Shown here: in pieces, positions 44,098 through 52,100 of the stretch
Numbering within the stretch: position 1 is the first letter of the stretch
How the letters are laid out: the number at the start of each line of letters is the position of its first letter
Source of the DNA: QHXW01 sp035297145
Lineage (GTDB): Bacteria; Acidobacteriota; Terriglobia; Bryobacterales; Bryobacteraceae
Length of the DNA stretch: 56,226 nt
Assembly (NCBI GenBank): GCA_035297145.1
Contig: DATGZN010000037.1
Span: 1 to 56,226, forward strand
Reading direction: 5' to 3'
Notes under the pieces: generated by a model
The model's database searches: none
The model's input: only the letters and a program-made list of their open reading frames with translations
What the model was told of the DNA's origin: nothing
Made by a program: the position numbers and the translations under genes

Positions 44098-44305
44098 ACT
44101 AGTACATCGTCCCGAAAGTTCCTCAGAGTAAGGCTATGCCTGCTGATGTGGCGCACGTTTTAACGTGCCGCGCCGGGCTTTAGCCTGGCGTGATTGGCTT
44201 GAGCTAACTTGAGCGGAAGGCCGAGATGAATCTCGACTCGGCACGCTAAAGCGCGCGCCACAAGGGCAGACATAGTTGAAGGTACTTTCGGGACGACGTA
44301 CTAGT
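44098..44305. mobile_element. 208-bp miniature inverted-repeat element (MITE-like)
   Basis: Terminal inverted repeats of 26 bp, 44098-44123 (starting ACTAGTACATCGTCCCG) and 44280-44305 (ending CGGGACGACGTACTAGT), match at 24 of 26 positions. A second inverted pair lies inside (44148-44170 with 44239-44261, 20 of 23), and further hairpins (44171-44190; GCCGAG/CTCGGC) fill the centre, so the whole element is one large imperfect palindrome. No ORF or transposase. Both tips read CTAG, consistent with a TA or CTAG target duplication as made by IS630-type or some IS5-type transposases. The right tip supplies the TAG stop codon of the adjacent matrixin gene. Confidence 0.8.
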
Positions 44306-46085
44306 TCCCGCTCCGCACTACCGTAACGGCGCGCCAGGCGGAATTGCCGGCGGCGTCGAACGCACGGATGGTGACCGTATTGCTTCCCACCAGTAGCGGG
44401 ATGTTGGGAGCCGTCCACGTCAGGGTGCCTATGGCTGTTCCCGAGGCGCCCGCGTTCGTGGACCAAGTGACCGATGTGACCCCCACGTTGTCCGAAGCCA
44501 GGCCTTGGAATGTAATGCTGCTGGCGGTGGCGGAAACGATCGTCGATGCCGGATTGGTGATGCGCAGCGACGGCGGCGTCGTGTTGCCAGGCGTGCCGGG
44601 CCCGGATGGCGAGTTCGGCGCCTGCTGCGCTTGCCGGGTCACGGAAATCGTTTGCGTCGCGGTGTGACTCGCCGCGTCGAATGCGGTGATGGTGATATTG
44701 TTCGCGCCCATGGTGAGCGGTATGGAAGTGATGCTCCAGTTGGTGGAACCCAGGGCGTTGCCGATCTGGCCGCTGGCACTGCTCCAGGCGACCTCGACCG
44801 GTGCTACACCGCCGCCCGTAACTCCCGAGACCGAAATCGTGGCTGCGGTAGTTGTGGAGCTAGCGGCCGGACTCTGCACCGTCAGGGTGAGCGGCGCTGG
44901 CGTGGGCTGCGTCGGCTGTGAAGGTGTAGAACCGGTGGCGGCGCCGTAGTAGGACTGAACCACGGATACGTCGCCCGTCCCCAGCGTTGTGTGCATGCGG
45001 TAGTAGGGATACATCACCTGGTTGGGATCGTCCACGTGTACCAGCCCCAACGCGTGGCCCGCTTCGTGTAAAGCGACACTATACAGATCCGTGTCAGCTC
45101 CAACCTGCCAGCGCTCGTCATCATTCAGGTGCATGTCGCCGGCGATCGGCTCCGGATTCACCGACGCGGGATAGAACGTGTGAGCCAGCACGGTCGGGCT
45201 GTCAAACGGATACGAATCGCCATGAGCGCCCGTGGCGAAAAGAATGTTCACGGTTTGCGGCGCCTGGGCATTTGGAGCGCTGGTGAAACTGACGTTCGCA
45301 CTTTTCGCCCATTCATTAAACGCCCGCAGGATTTCCGATTGCGATGAATTAGCCGGAAGCTTCTCGGTCAACTGCGAAAAGAAGTACCCGAGCGTCAGGC
45401 CGTTGGTCCCGGTGACATTCCACGGATAGCCCGTACCCGAGTACTGCGCCACTGCCGTACCTTCGGCCGCCGCGGCTCCTCCGCACGCGTACACATGTCT
45501 GCCAGTTAGCAATTCGGGCGACGGCGGAAAGATGTATGCGACCTCGTCCCAGGCGGCCAGGCGGGAGAGCGCGCTGAAGTCGCCGGTTACCAGCAGGTGA
45601 TGCGAGGCGAGATATCGATTTTCGATCAGATGCAAATTGTGTTCCCGCACCATGGAGCGGGCTTCCTGCATGTTCACGTCGGCGTGGAATTCCACGACAT
45701 AAGCACCGGGCGCGTGTCCCGATGCCAACTGCTCATTGATGCGCGGGCTGATCTTGTCCTGATGTTCCAGGCGGCCAATCCAGCGGACCGGAAAGCCCGC
45801 AAGCGAGAAATCGTCCGGCGCGGCCACCATCAAGGTCGATTTGCCCACATAACCGGTTACGACAATTCCGCGCGTATGCAATCGCTGGATCGTTTGCGCG
45901 CTCACCGGCGCTTGAAACTGAACCAGGTAATGAGAAATCCCGGTCGTACGGCGCTGGACAGGCCGGGAGAGATACTCACTTCGATCCGCAGGCGGCTCGA
46001 AATCCCTCGTTTTCAGATGGATGGTTTCGGCGGCAAGACTGGCCAGACCGAACACTGTAAGGATGAGGAAACGGAAGACGATCAC
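44301..46085 (-). CDS. secreted matrixin-type zinc metalloprotease with Ig-like domains
   Basis: A 594-residue exported protease. Signal peptide about 1-19. Residues ~30-200 contain two copies of a small propeptide-like fold (SHYLVQFQAPVSAQTIQRL and YVVEFHADVNMQEARSMVREH). The metzincin catalytic site is HEAGHALGLVH at about residues 340-350, followed by the Met-turn-like VMYPYY. Two repeated ~80-residue Ig-like domains (ITITAFDAASHTATQTISVT and VTIRAFDAAGNSAWRAVTVV) form the C-terminus, joined by a Thr/Pro-rich linker. The stop TAG is inside the tip of the inserted 208-bp element. The last domain is complete, so little or no coding was lost. Confidence 0.9.
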   Translation of the reverse strand: MIVFRFLILTVFGLASLAAETIHLKTRDFEPPADRSEYLSRPVQRRTTGISHYLVQFQAPVSAQTIQRLHTRGIVVTGYVGKSTLMVAAPDDFSLAGFPVRWIGRLEHQDKISPRINEQLASGHAPGAYVVEFHADVNMQEARSMVREHNLHLIENRYLASHHLLVTGDFSALSRLAAWDEVAYIFPPSPELLTGRHVYACGGAAAAEGTAVAQYSGTGYPWNVTGTNGLTLGYFFSQLTEKLPANSSQSEILRAFNEWAKSANVSFTSAPNAQAPQTVNILFATGAHGDSYPFDSPTVLAHTFYPASVNPEPIAGDMHLNDDERWQVGADTDLYSVALHEAGHALGLVHVDDPNQVMYPYYRMHTTLGTGDVSVVQSYYGAATGSTPSQPTQPTPAPLTLTVQSPAASSTTTAATISVSGVTGGGVAPVEVAWSSASGQIGNALGSTNWSITSIPLTMGANNITITAFDAASHTATQTISVTRQAQQAPNSPSGPGTPGNTTPPSLRITNPASTIVSATASSITFQGLASDNVGVTSVTWSTNAGASGTAIGTLTWTAPNIPLLVGSNTVTIRAFDAAGNSAWRAVTVVRSGN

Positions 46086-46145
46086 ATATAGCTCATCGGA
46101 CTAACCGAGATTTTCTTTAGGGTGGGTTCACTTCAGTAGTAAGAC

Positions 46146-48758
46146 ATGAGGCTGATTGCCTTCGGGCTGATTCTTGCCGCCCAGTTGTGTGCGGGCACAA
46201 CGGGTTCGGTTCCCTCTTACACCATCGATACGGTTGCGGGCAGCAGTGCGGTGGGGGATGGAGATCCTGCGATCGCGGCGTCATTGAGTGACGCCGAGGG
46301 CATAGCGGTCGATTCCACCGGCAACGTCTTCATCGCCGACGCGAACGATCACCGCGTCCGCAAGATTGCCACCGATGGGACGATCTCCACAGTAGCGGGC
46401 GACGGATTCCCGGGGTTCTACGGCGATGGCGGGCCGGCCTCTGCCGCGCGGATCAACACACCCTACGGAATCGCGGTGGACAGGGCGGGTAACCTGTACA
46501 TCGCCGACTTGGGCAACAATCGCGTGCGCAAGATCGGGCCCGACGGTACCATAACTACGGTTAACGGTACGGAGAAATTTCTCGCCCCGCGCAACGTAGC
46601 GCTGGATGCCGCAGGCAATTTATACGTTTCCGAATTCGGCGGGCATCGCGTGCGCCGCGTTGCGTCGGATGGGACGATCAGCACCATCGCGGGCACCGGC
46701 ACCGCAGGTTTCTCGGGCGATGGTGGCTCAGCCACGGCCGCGCAGCTTAACTATCCCGCTGGTCTGGCTTTCGATAGCGCCGGCAACCTCTACATCGCCG
46801 ACAGCAGCAACAATCGTGTGCGGGAAGTTCTTGCGTCCGGCATGATCACGACCGTGCTGGGCACCACCGCTCCCGGCGCGACGCTTCCCAATCAGCTCAA
46901 TGTTCCCACCGGCCTCGCCATCGACAGCACTGGAAATCTGGACGTAGCCGACAGCGGGAATCAGCGTATTCAGCAACTCGCGCCCTCGGGTGGGATCCAA
47001 ACATTGCCCGGCGCCGGCCGCGATGTTGCGGCGGACGGCAAGGGCGATCTGTTCATCGCCGCCGGATCACAGGTGTTAGAACTGACGCCGTCGCTCAAGC
47101 TCTCCACCATCGCGGGCGGCGGCTTGTACCTGTATGGCGGGGATGGCGGGCCGGCGACAGCAGCGCGCCTGAACGGACCCGTGGCCCTCGCGCTCGACGC
47201 GGCGGGCGCACTGTACGTCGCCGACCAAAGAAACGCGCGAATTCGCAAGGTCGATACCAGCGGGATCATCACCACGATTGCGGGGGACGGAACTTTCGGC
47301 TCGGGCCCTGGTGAACTGAGCGCGCCAGGCGGCGTGGCGGTGAACAGCTCCGGTATGGTTTACATCGCGGATCAGAACAATGACCGTATCCAGGCGATCG
47401 TTTCGTCGGGCAATATCGTGACGGTGGCCGGAATCGCGGTCCCGGGGTTCAACGGCGATGGGCTGCCAGCGACTTCGACGCAGATTTTTTCACCGGGCGC
47501 CATGGCCATCGGTGTTGACGGCGCCATTTACTTCGTTGACAAGGGCAATCAGCGGCTGCGCGAGATCCGGAGCGACCAAACAATTTCTACGCTGGCGCAG
47601 ATGGCGGCCAACGGCGTGGCTGTCGATACTTCAGGCGTCCTTTACATAACGGATGCCGATCTGCACGAGGTTTTCAGAATCGACAGGGCGGGGCACCAGG
47701 ATGTGATCGCCGGTACAGGCGCGGCCGGCTTCGGCGGCGATGGCGGCGCGGCGCTCGCCGCGCAGCTCAATTCGCCCGGCGGAGTCGCAGTGGACCGGCA
47801 GGGAAGTATCTACATCGCCGATACGGGCAACCACCGCATTCGCGTCGTCACCCCCGATGGCACGATCCGCAGCATCGCCGGTAACGGGGCGGCCGGCTTC
47901 GGCGGCGATGCGGGACCTGCGCTCTCCGCGGTGCTGAATGCACCGACCGCGCTGGCGGTAGACGCTACCGGCAACATTTGGATTGCGGATACGGGGAACA
48001 ATCGCGTGCGGAGGCTGGCTCCAGCGGGGACTACGACGGAAGTGGGACAACAGAGCACGCCACCCGCCGTGGTGAGCGCCGCCAGCATGCTCGCGGGCCC
48101 TGTGGCGCCAGGCGAAATTGTCTCCATCTTTGGACTGGGCATCGGCCCTGTAACTCCCGCTAACGGCGCATTGGGTTCATCGGGCGCCCTCCCCACCGAG
48201 CTGGTGCAAACACAGGTACTATTTGGCGGCCAGGCGGCGGCGCTGTTCTATGCGCAGGATAGCGAGATCAACGCGCAGGCGCCTTACGAGATTGCGGGAG
48301 CAAGTACGGTGGATGTCGAAGTGATCTACCAGGGGCAATCGCGCGGCAAGGTGACGGTGCCTGTGGCTGCGTCGGCGCCCGCCATTTTCACGGTGAGCGC
48401 AGGCACCGGACTGGCTGAAGCGGTGAACCAGGATGGGACGTTGAACTCGACGGTCGATTCCGCCCCGCGTAGTTCGGTGATTAGTCTTTATGCCACTGGC
48501 GAAGGTCTCACGCAGCCGGCGGGCGTTGACGGCCAGCCTGCTGTGGCGTCGTCTTTGCAGCCGGTGCTGCCGGTTACCGTGACCATCGGCGGCGTGCTCG
48601 CCAATGTTCTGTACACCGGTGAGGCTCCGGGGTTCGTGGGACTCTTTCTCGTGAACGCGCGCGTCCCGGCAAGCCTGAAGACGACCGGACTTGTGCCCGT
48701 GGTGCTGCGCGTCGGCACAGCCGCCAGCCAGGATGGGGTGACGATCGCGGTACGATAA
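46146..48758 (+). CDS. secreted NHL-repeat protein with Solibacter-type C-terminal domain
   Basis: An 870-residue exported protein with a short signal peptide (MRLIAFGLILAAQLCAG). Residues ~25-640 are about a dozen NHL blades of the form GDGGPASAARIN.PYGIAVDRAGNLYIADLGNNRVRKI..DGTITT, i.e. one or two beta-propellers. The last ~220 residues (from TPPAVVSAASMLAGPVAPGEIVSIFG) are the Ig-like domain first listed as the Solibacter C-terminal domain, found in hundreds of copies in such genomes. It is probably a cell-surface or extracellular binding protein. Divergent from the matrixin gene. Confidence 0.9.
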   Translation: MRLIAFGLILAAQLCAGTTGSVPSYTIDTVAGSSAVGDGDPAIAASLSDAEGIAVDSTGNVFIADANDHRVRKIATDGTISTVAGDGFPGFYGDGGPASAARINTPYGIAVDRAGNLYIADLGNNRVRKIGPDGTITTVNGTEKFLAPRNVALDAAGNLYVSEFGGHRVRRVASDGTISTIAGTGTAGFSGDGGSATAAQLNYPAGLAFDSAGNLYIADSSNNRVREVLASGMITTVLGTTAPGATLPNQLNVPTGLAIDSTGNLDVADSGNQRIQQLAPSGGIQTLPGAGRDVAADGKGDLFIAAGSQVLELTPSLKLSTIAGGGLYLYGGDGGPATAARLNGPVALALDAAGALYVADQRNARIRKVDTSGIITTIAGDGTFGSGPGELSAPGGVAVNSSGMVYIADQNNDRIQAIVSSGNIVTVAGIAVPGFNGDGLPATSTQIFSPGAMAIGVDGAIYFVDKGNQRLREIRSDQTISTLAQMAANGVAVDTSGVLYITDADLHEVFRIDRAGHQDVIAGTGAAGFGGDGGAALAAQLNSPGGVAVDRQGSIYIADTGNHRIRVVTPDGTIRSIAGNGAAGFGGDAGPALSAVLNAPTALAVDATGNIWIADTGNNRVRRLAPAGTTTEVGQQSTPPAVVSAASMLAGPVAPGEIVSIFGLGIGPVTPANGALGSSGALPTELVQTQVLFGGQAAALFYAQDSEINAQAPYEIAGASTVDVEVIYQGQSRGKVTVPVAASAPAIFTVSAGTGLAEAVNQDGTLNSTVDSAPRSSVISLYATGEGLTQPAGVDGQPAVASSLQPVLPVTVTIGGVLANVLYTGEAPGFVGLFLVNARVPASLKTTGLVPVVLRVGTAASQDGVTIAVR

Positions 48759-48773
48759 TCGTAGCCCTAATCC

Positions 48774-49580
48774 ATGCCTGCCGTCGCTCTCACCATCGCC
48801 GGTTCCGATCCTTCAGGCGGCGCCGGCATTCAGGCCGACCTCAAAACTTTCCATCAACTGGGCGCGTACGGCGAAGCAGTGATCACGCTCATCACCGTGC
48901 AGAACACGGTGTCGCTGGAATGGGTGGAGTGCCTGCCTGCGGTTCTGGTGCTGCATCAGCTTCGCGCCGTGCTCGACGATATCCCGCCGGCCGCGGCCAA
49001 AACGGGAGCCCTGGGAAATCGTGCCATCGTGCAAGCCGTCGCGCGAGCCGCAGCTGACTTCCGCTTCCCACTGGTGGTCGATCCGGTCCTGGTGAGCCAG
49101 CATGGGCGTGCTCTGGCAGACGACGATGCCCTCCCGGCAATGCGCGACGAACTGGTTCCGAGAGCATCGCTCGTGACCCCGAACCTCGCCGAAGCCGAGG
49201 CGCTGACCGGTCTAGAAGTCCGCGATCTGGCCGGAATGCACAAGGCGGCACGGCGGCTTCATGACATGGGTGCGAAGGCAGTGTTGTTAAAAGGCGGGCA
49301 TCTGGAGGGTGACGCCGTGGACGTCCTCTTCACTACGGGGTTGACGCGCGAGTTCCGTGCCACCCGCATCGCGACGCGTCACACGCACGGTACCGGCTGC
49401 ACCTACTCGGCGGCTATCACTGCGGAACTGGCCATGGGAGCCTTGCTTGAACCGGCAATCTTACGGGCCAAAGCTTTCGTAACGGAGGCCATTCGGACGG
49501 CACCGGGGCTCGGCAGGGGTTCGGGGCCGTTGAACCACTACGCCACCATTCAACTAGCTCGCGGAAGCACCGGTGCATGA
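48774..49580 (+). CDS. thiD: hydroxymethylpyrimidine/phosphomethylpyrimidine kinase
   Basis: A 268-residue ribokinase-fold enzyme of thiamine biosynthesis that phosphorylates HMP and HMP-P. Motifs: IAGSDPSGGAGIQADLKTF at the N-terminus, VVDPVLVSQHG, VTPNLAEAEALTGL, KAVLLKGGHLEGD and the anion-hole HTHGTGCTYSAAITAEL. Length is standard. The start lies 15 bases after the NHL gene stop. It overlaps the next small gene by ATGA. Confidence 0.93.
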   Translation: MPAVALTIAGSDPSGGAGIQADLKTFHQLGAYGEAVITLITVQNTVSLEWVECLPAVLVLHQLRAVLDDIPPAAAKTGALGNRAIVQAVARAAADFRFPLVVDPVLVSQHGRALADDDALPAMRDELVPRASLVTPNLAEAEALTGLEVRDLAGMHKAARRLHDMGAKAVLLKGGHLEGDAVDVLFTTGLTREFRATRIATRHTHGTGCTYSAAITAELAMGALLEPAILRAKAFVTEAIRTAPGLGRGSGPLNHYATIQLARGSTGA

Positions 49581-49786
49581 AGTTTCCTGAACTATTACTT
49601 GAAGCCATTGGCCGCTCCGAGATCCCTTTGCGCTTTGAGCCAGGCGCCGAGGAAGCCGTAGCCGCGCCGGTCACTGAGCTGCTTCGCGCATGGATTCAAT
49701 CTCATGCCGCAGCCGATGGTAGCCGCAAAGCGCTCATTCAAGAATTACTTGACGAATTAGACGGTACGCGCGAGGTTCCACGCTAG
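49577..49786 (+). CDS. small acidic protein coupled to thiD, unknown
   Basis: A 69-residue, helix-rich, acidic protein (AWIQSHAAADGSRKALIQEL, ending LDGTREVPR). Its ATG overlaps the thiD stop (ATGA), a strong sign of co-translation. I recognise no family. A role in thiamine-linked metabolism is only a positional guess. Confidence 0.6.
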   Translation: MKFPELLLEAIGRSEIPLRFEPGAEEAVAAPVTELLRAWIQSHAAADGSRKALIQELLDELDGTREVPR

Positions 49787-49790
49787 TCAC

Positions 49791-50009
49791 ATGACCAAAG
49801 TGCAGATCCGATTCCGCTTGGAGCGACCCCTGGACGAAGAGTGGATGCCGCGCATTGCGTCAGCGCATTCGATCTACGGGATCATGCGCGTGCGGGTCGA
49901 GCCGGCTACCGAGGAAATCGTGGTTGACTACGACGCTTCGCGATTACGAACTGAGGATGTCGGGGCTGCCTTGAAGCGCGGCGGCATTCCAGTAGAGCTG
50001 GAAAAATAA
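49791..50009 (+). CDS. small ferredoxin-fold-like protein (HMA-like without the CxxC)
   Basis: A 72-residue protein starting 4 bases after the previous stop. Its strand-helix pattern (TKVQIRFRLERPL, MPRIASAHSIYGIMRVRVEP, IVVDYDASRLRTEDVGAALKRGGIPV) resembles a heavy-metal-associated or ACT-like alpha-beta fold. The metal-binding CxxC is absent, so copper binding is unlikely. Function unknown. Confidence 0.6.
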   Translation: MTKVQIRFRLERPLDEEWMPRIASAHSIYGIMRVRVEPATEEIVVDYDASRLRTEDVGAALKRGGIPVELEK

Positions 50010-50065
50010 AAAACCGGCGGTGCGCACTTTGTGCTTCTCAGCATCCTGTGCGAGGCCCGCCGGTT
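50004..50065 (-). terminator. stem-loop terminator for the enolase-family gene (minus strand)
   Basis: On the minus strand AACCGGCGG pairs with CCGCCGGTT (50065-50057 with 50020-50012; 9 bp, long loop with inner pairing), followed by TTTTTTATTTTT. It reads in the direction of the gene at 50211-51368, about 145 bases past its stop. The AT-rich DNA between (50070-50210) shows nothing else I can name. Confidence 0.6.
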
Positions 50066-50210
50066 CGCGCCACTTCAACTGGTCTGGCTAGTGCAAGGCA
50101 ACTACCAATAGCTAACTCTCTGAAAATTCAAAGGTATGCGAGTTAACTACGTAATTTTTGGCCAGGCATACACCTTACAAAATTACATGGCACGGAAATA
50201 ATACGCGATC

Positions 50211-51368
50211 TCAACCGGCGGCCTGCGGCTCCCGCCGCTCCCAGCCAGGTTTGAACAAAGGCAGATAGTTTTCTTGCCGATACGGATGTTTGTGGATTTC
50301 CTCCACATTGAGATCAACGCCCAGCCCGGGGCGCTCCGGAACCTCTATGTAGCCGTTCACGACTTCCACCTGATGGGTGACGATTTCCTTCTCCCAGGGC
50401 TCGTTGAACTCGTCGAAGATCTCGTGAATGAAGAAGTTAGGGATAGAGGCATTGAGCTGAACGCAGGCCGAGGAACACACCGGGCCTTGCGCGCTATGCG
50501 GCGCGATCACCGCGAAGTGAGCGTCGGCCATTCCGGCCACGATGCGAGCCGTGAACAAACCGCCTAGATTCAACGGCTCCGGCTGGAGGATACTGACGAC
50601 ATCGTGTTTCAGCAACTCGGCGAACTGCTGCTTGTTGGAGAGACTCTCGCCGGTGGCGATCGGCACAGGGCTGCGCCGCGCCACCTCGACCATGGCGTTG
50701 ATGTTGGTGTGCGGCACTGGCTCCTCGAACCAGGCGGGCCGGAACTGGTGGATGGCCTCGGCGAATTCTACGGCAGTGGGTACGTTGAACCGGCAATGGC
50801 CTTCGATCAACAGGTCGACCGTGGGACCGACGGCGTCGCGCACGGCGCGGATGATGTCCACGGAAAGATCGAAGTCGTAGCGCGAAAGCGTGCGCCAGGC
50901 TGAGCCAAAGGGATCGAACTTCAGCGCAGTGTAGCCACGACTGGCAACTTTCTTGGCTTTTTCGGCGAAGCTCGCGGGAGTACGTGGACCCCGATACCAT
51001 CCGTTAGCATATGCGCGCAGCTTTTCGTGACACCGGCCGCCCCACAAGTTGTAGATGGGCTGGTTGGTGGCCTTGCCGATGATGTCCCACAGCGCGATTT
51101 CGATCGCCGCCACAGCGCACATGTGGATCTGCGCGCCTTCGGAATAAACGTCGCGAATGAGGCGCTGGGAAATGATCTCCACCTGGAACGGGTCCATGCC
51201 GATAACCAGCGGCCTCAATTCATGGATGGCGGTTTCGATGGTCTTGGCGAAGTAGTTGAGCGTGCCTTCGCCGACGCCGTGAATGCCCTCGTCGGTGGAG
51301 ACTTTCGCAAAGAGCCAGTTCTTCCAGGGATTGCCGGCGATGTAAGTGTCGATCGCGGTGATGCGCAT
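50211..51368 (-). CDS. enolase-superfamily dehydratase (mandelate racemase/galactonate dehydratase-like)
   Basis: A 385-residue member of the mandelate-racemase branch. The N-terminal capping domain is followed by a TIM barrel with the Lys-x-Asp site YTALKFDPFG, the metal ligand strand VDLLIEGHCRF, WFEEPVP, IATGESLS and the catalytic His region VIAPHSAQGPV. This residue set resembles D-galactonate and related sugar-acid dehydratases. The acid-sugar substrate is not determined. It stands alone, with a terminator behind it, and 36 bases from the toxin gene on the same strand. Confidence 0.87.
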   Translation of the reverse strand: MRITAIDTYIAGNPWKNWLFAKVSTDEGIHGVGEGTLNYFAKTIETAIHELRPLVIGMDPFQVEIISQRLIRDVYSEGAQIHMCAVAAIEIALWDIIGKATNQPIYNLWGGRCHEKLRAYANGWYRGPRTPASFAEKAKKVASRGYTALKFDPFGSAWRTLSRYDFDLSVDIIRAVRDAVGPTVDLLIEGHCRFNVPTAVEFAEAIHQFRPAWFEEPVPHTNINAMVEVARRSPVPIATGESLSNKQQFAELLKHDVVSILQPEPLNLGGLFTARIVAGMADAHFAVIAPHSAQGPVCSSACVQLNASIPNFFIHEIFDEFNEPWEKEIVTHQVEVVNGYIEVPERPGLGVDLNVEEIHKHPYRQENYLPLFKPGWERREPQAAG

Positions 51369-51404
51369 AAGAGGGAATTGTAGCGCGAGCGAGGAAGCGG
51401 TGGA

Positions 51405-51791
51405 TCAGCGGGCGGTGGGGTGAAACACTTTGAGATCCAGTCCTGCAATGCTTCGGAAATGCCGTACATTGGCGGTCGCGAGTGGCGATCCAGTCTCGCG
51501 CGCGGTGGCCGCGATCAACGCGTCGGCGACCTGCAAGCCACCGCTTAGAGCGTGCTCCTCCATCAGGGTTGCGGCCACGTGGCTGATTGGCTCATTCAGT
51601 GGAATCACGTGGAAGCCGTGTTCCTGAAGAAAGCGGCGGATGATCCGGAGTTCCGCGCGATCGCGTGCCCCCTGGAACAATTCCATCAGGGACACAATCG
51701 ACATTTCCGGGCTGTTCTGGGTAGCGATCAAGTCCGCGGCCCGCCGGTTGCCCCGAAAGAACCAGATGAGGACGTCAGTATCAAAGATCAC
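51405..51791 (-). CDS. vapC: VapC-type PIN-domain toxin
   Basis: A 128-residue PIN ribonuclease. Acidic active-site residues are Asp4 (MIFDTDVLIWFF), Glu37 (SLMELFQG) and Asp90 (VADALIAATA). The usual fourth Asp (TxDxxF) is Asn in ATANVRHF, a known variation. It should cleave tRNA or rRNA when freed from its antitoxin. Start overlaps the antitoxin gene by 11 bases. Confidence 0.9.
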   Translation of the reverse strand: MIFDTDVLIWFFRGNRRAADLIATQNSPEMSIVSLMELFQGARDRAELRIIRRFLQEHGFHVIPLNEPISHVAATLMEEHALSGGLQVADALIAATARETGSPLATANVRHFRSIAGLDLKVFHPTAR

Positions 51792-52023
51792 GCGGCTGTC
51801 TCAGCTTGCGCACGTAGGCGCTGACATCCCCGAGATCCTTGCGGCCTTTCCACAGGCCAAACGCCTCGGACTTCCGCAGTTTCGCCGCACTAGATTTGGC
51901 GGCTGGAGCCACGATGCGCGCCTTCTCCTTGCCGCGCTGCAACACAGTGACGGATTCGCCGCGCTCGACGGCGCGGAGGATGTCTTTGGTTCGATATCGG
52001 AGATCAACCGTCGAAACGTTCAT
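51781..52023 (-). CDS. vapB: Phd/YefM-type antitoxin partner of VapC
   Basis: An 80-residue antitoxin. The N-terminal DNA-binding/dimerisation part reads MNVSTVDLRYRTKDILRAVE and VTVLQRGKEKARIVAP, the Phd/YefM pattern. The C-terminal charged tail (about 45-80) would wrap the toxin. I use ATG 52023 with GGGGCTCG as ribosome site; an upstream start would add 13 residues. A GTAT-N8-ATAC dyad upstream (52055-52070) is a candidate operator. The pair overlaps the toxin gene. Confidence 0.85.
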   Translation of the reverse strand: MNVSTVDLRYRTKDILRAVERGESVTVLQRGKEKARIVAPAAKSSAAKLRKSEAFGLWKGRKDLGDVSAYVRKLRQPRDL

Positions 52024-52061
52024 CGAGCCCCTTTTTCCATCTGTCTCGTTATTAGTATACA

Positions 52062-52090
52062 TTACGATACCTGAGTGGACTTGTTATACT
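52062..52090 (+). promoter_or_regulatory. candidate gltX promoter giving a nearly leaderless transcript
   Basis: TTACGA (52062-52067), a 17-bp gap, and TATACT (52085-52090) make a good sigma-70-type promoter. The expected transcription start is around 52097, only ~4 bases from the gltX ATG at 52101, and no Shine-Dalgarno is seen. It partly overlaps the vapBC upstream region. Confidence 0.5.
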
Positions 52091-52100
52091 GAAATTTCCC

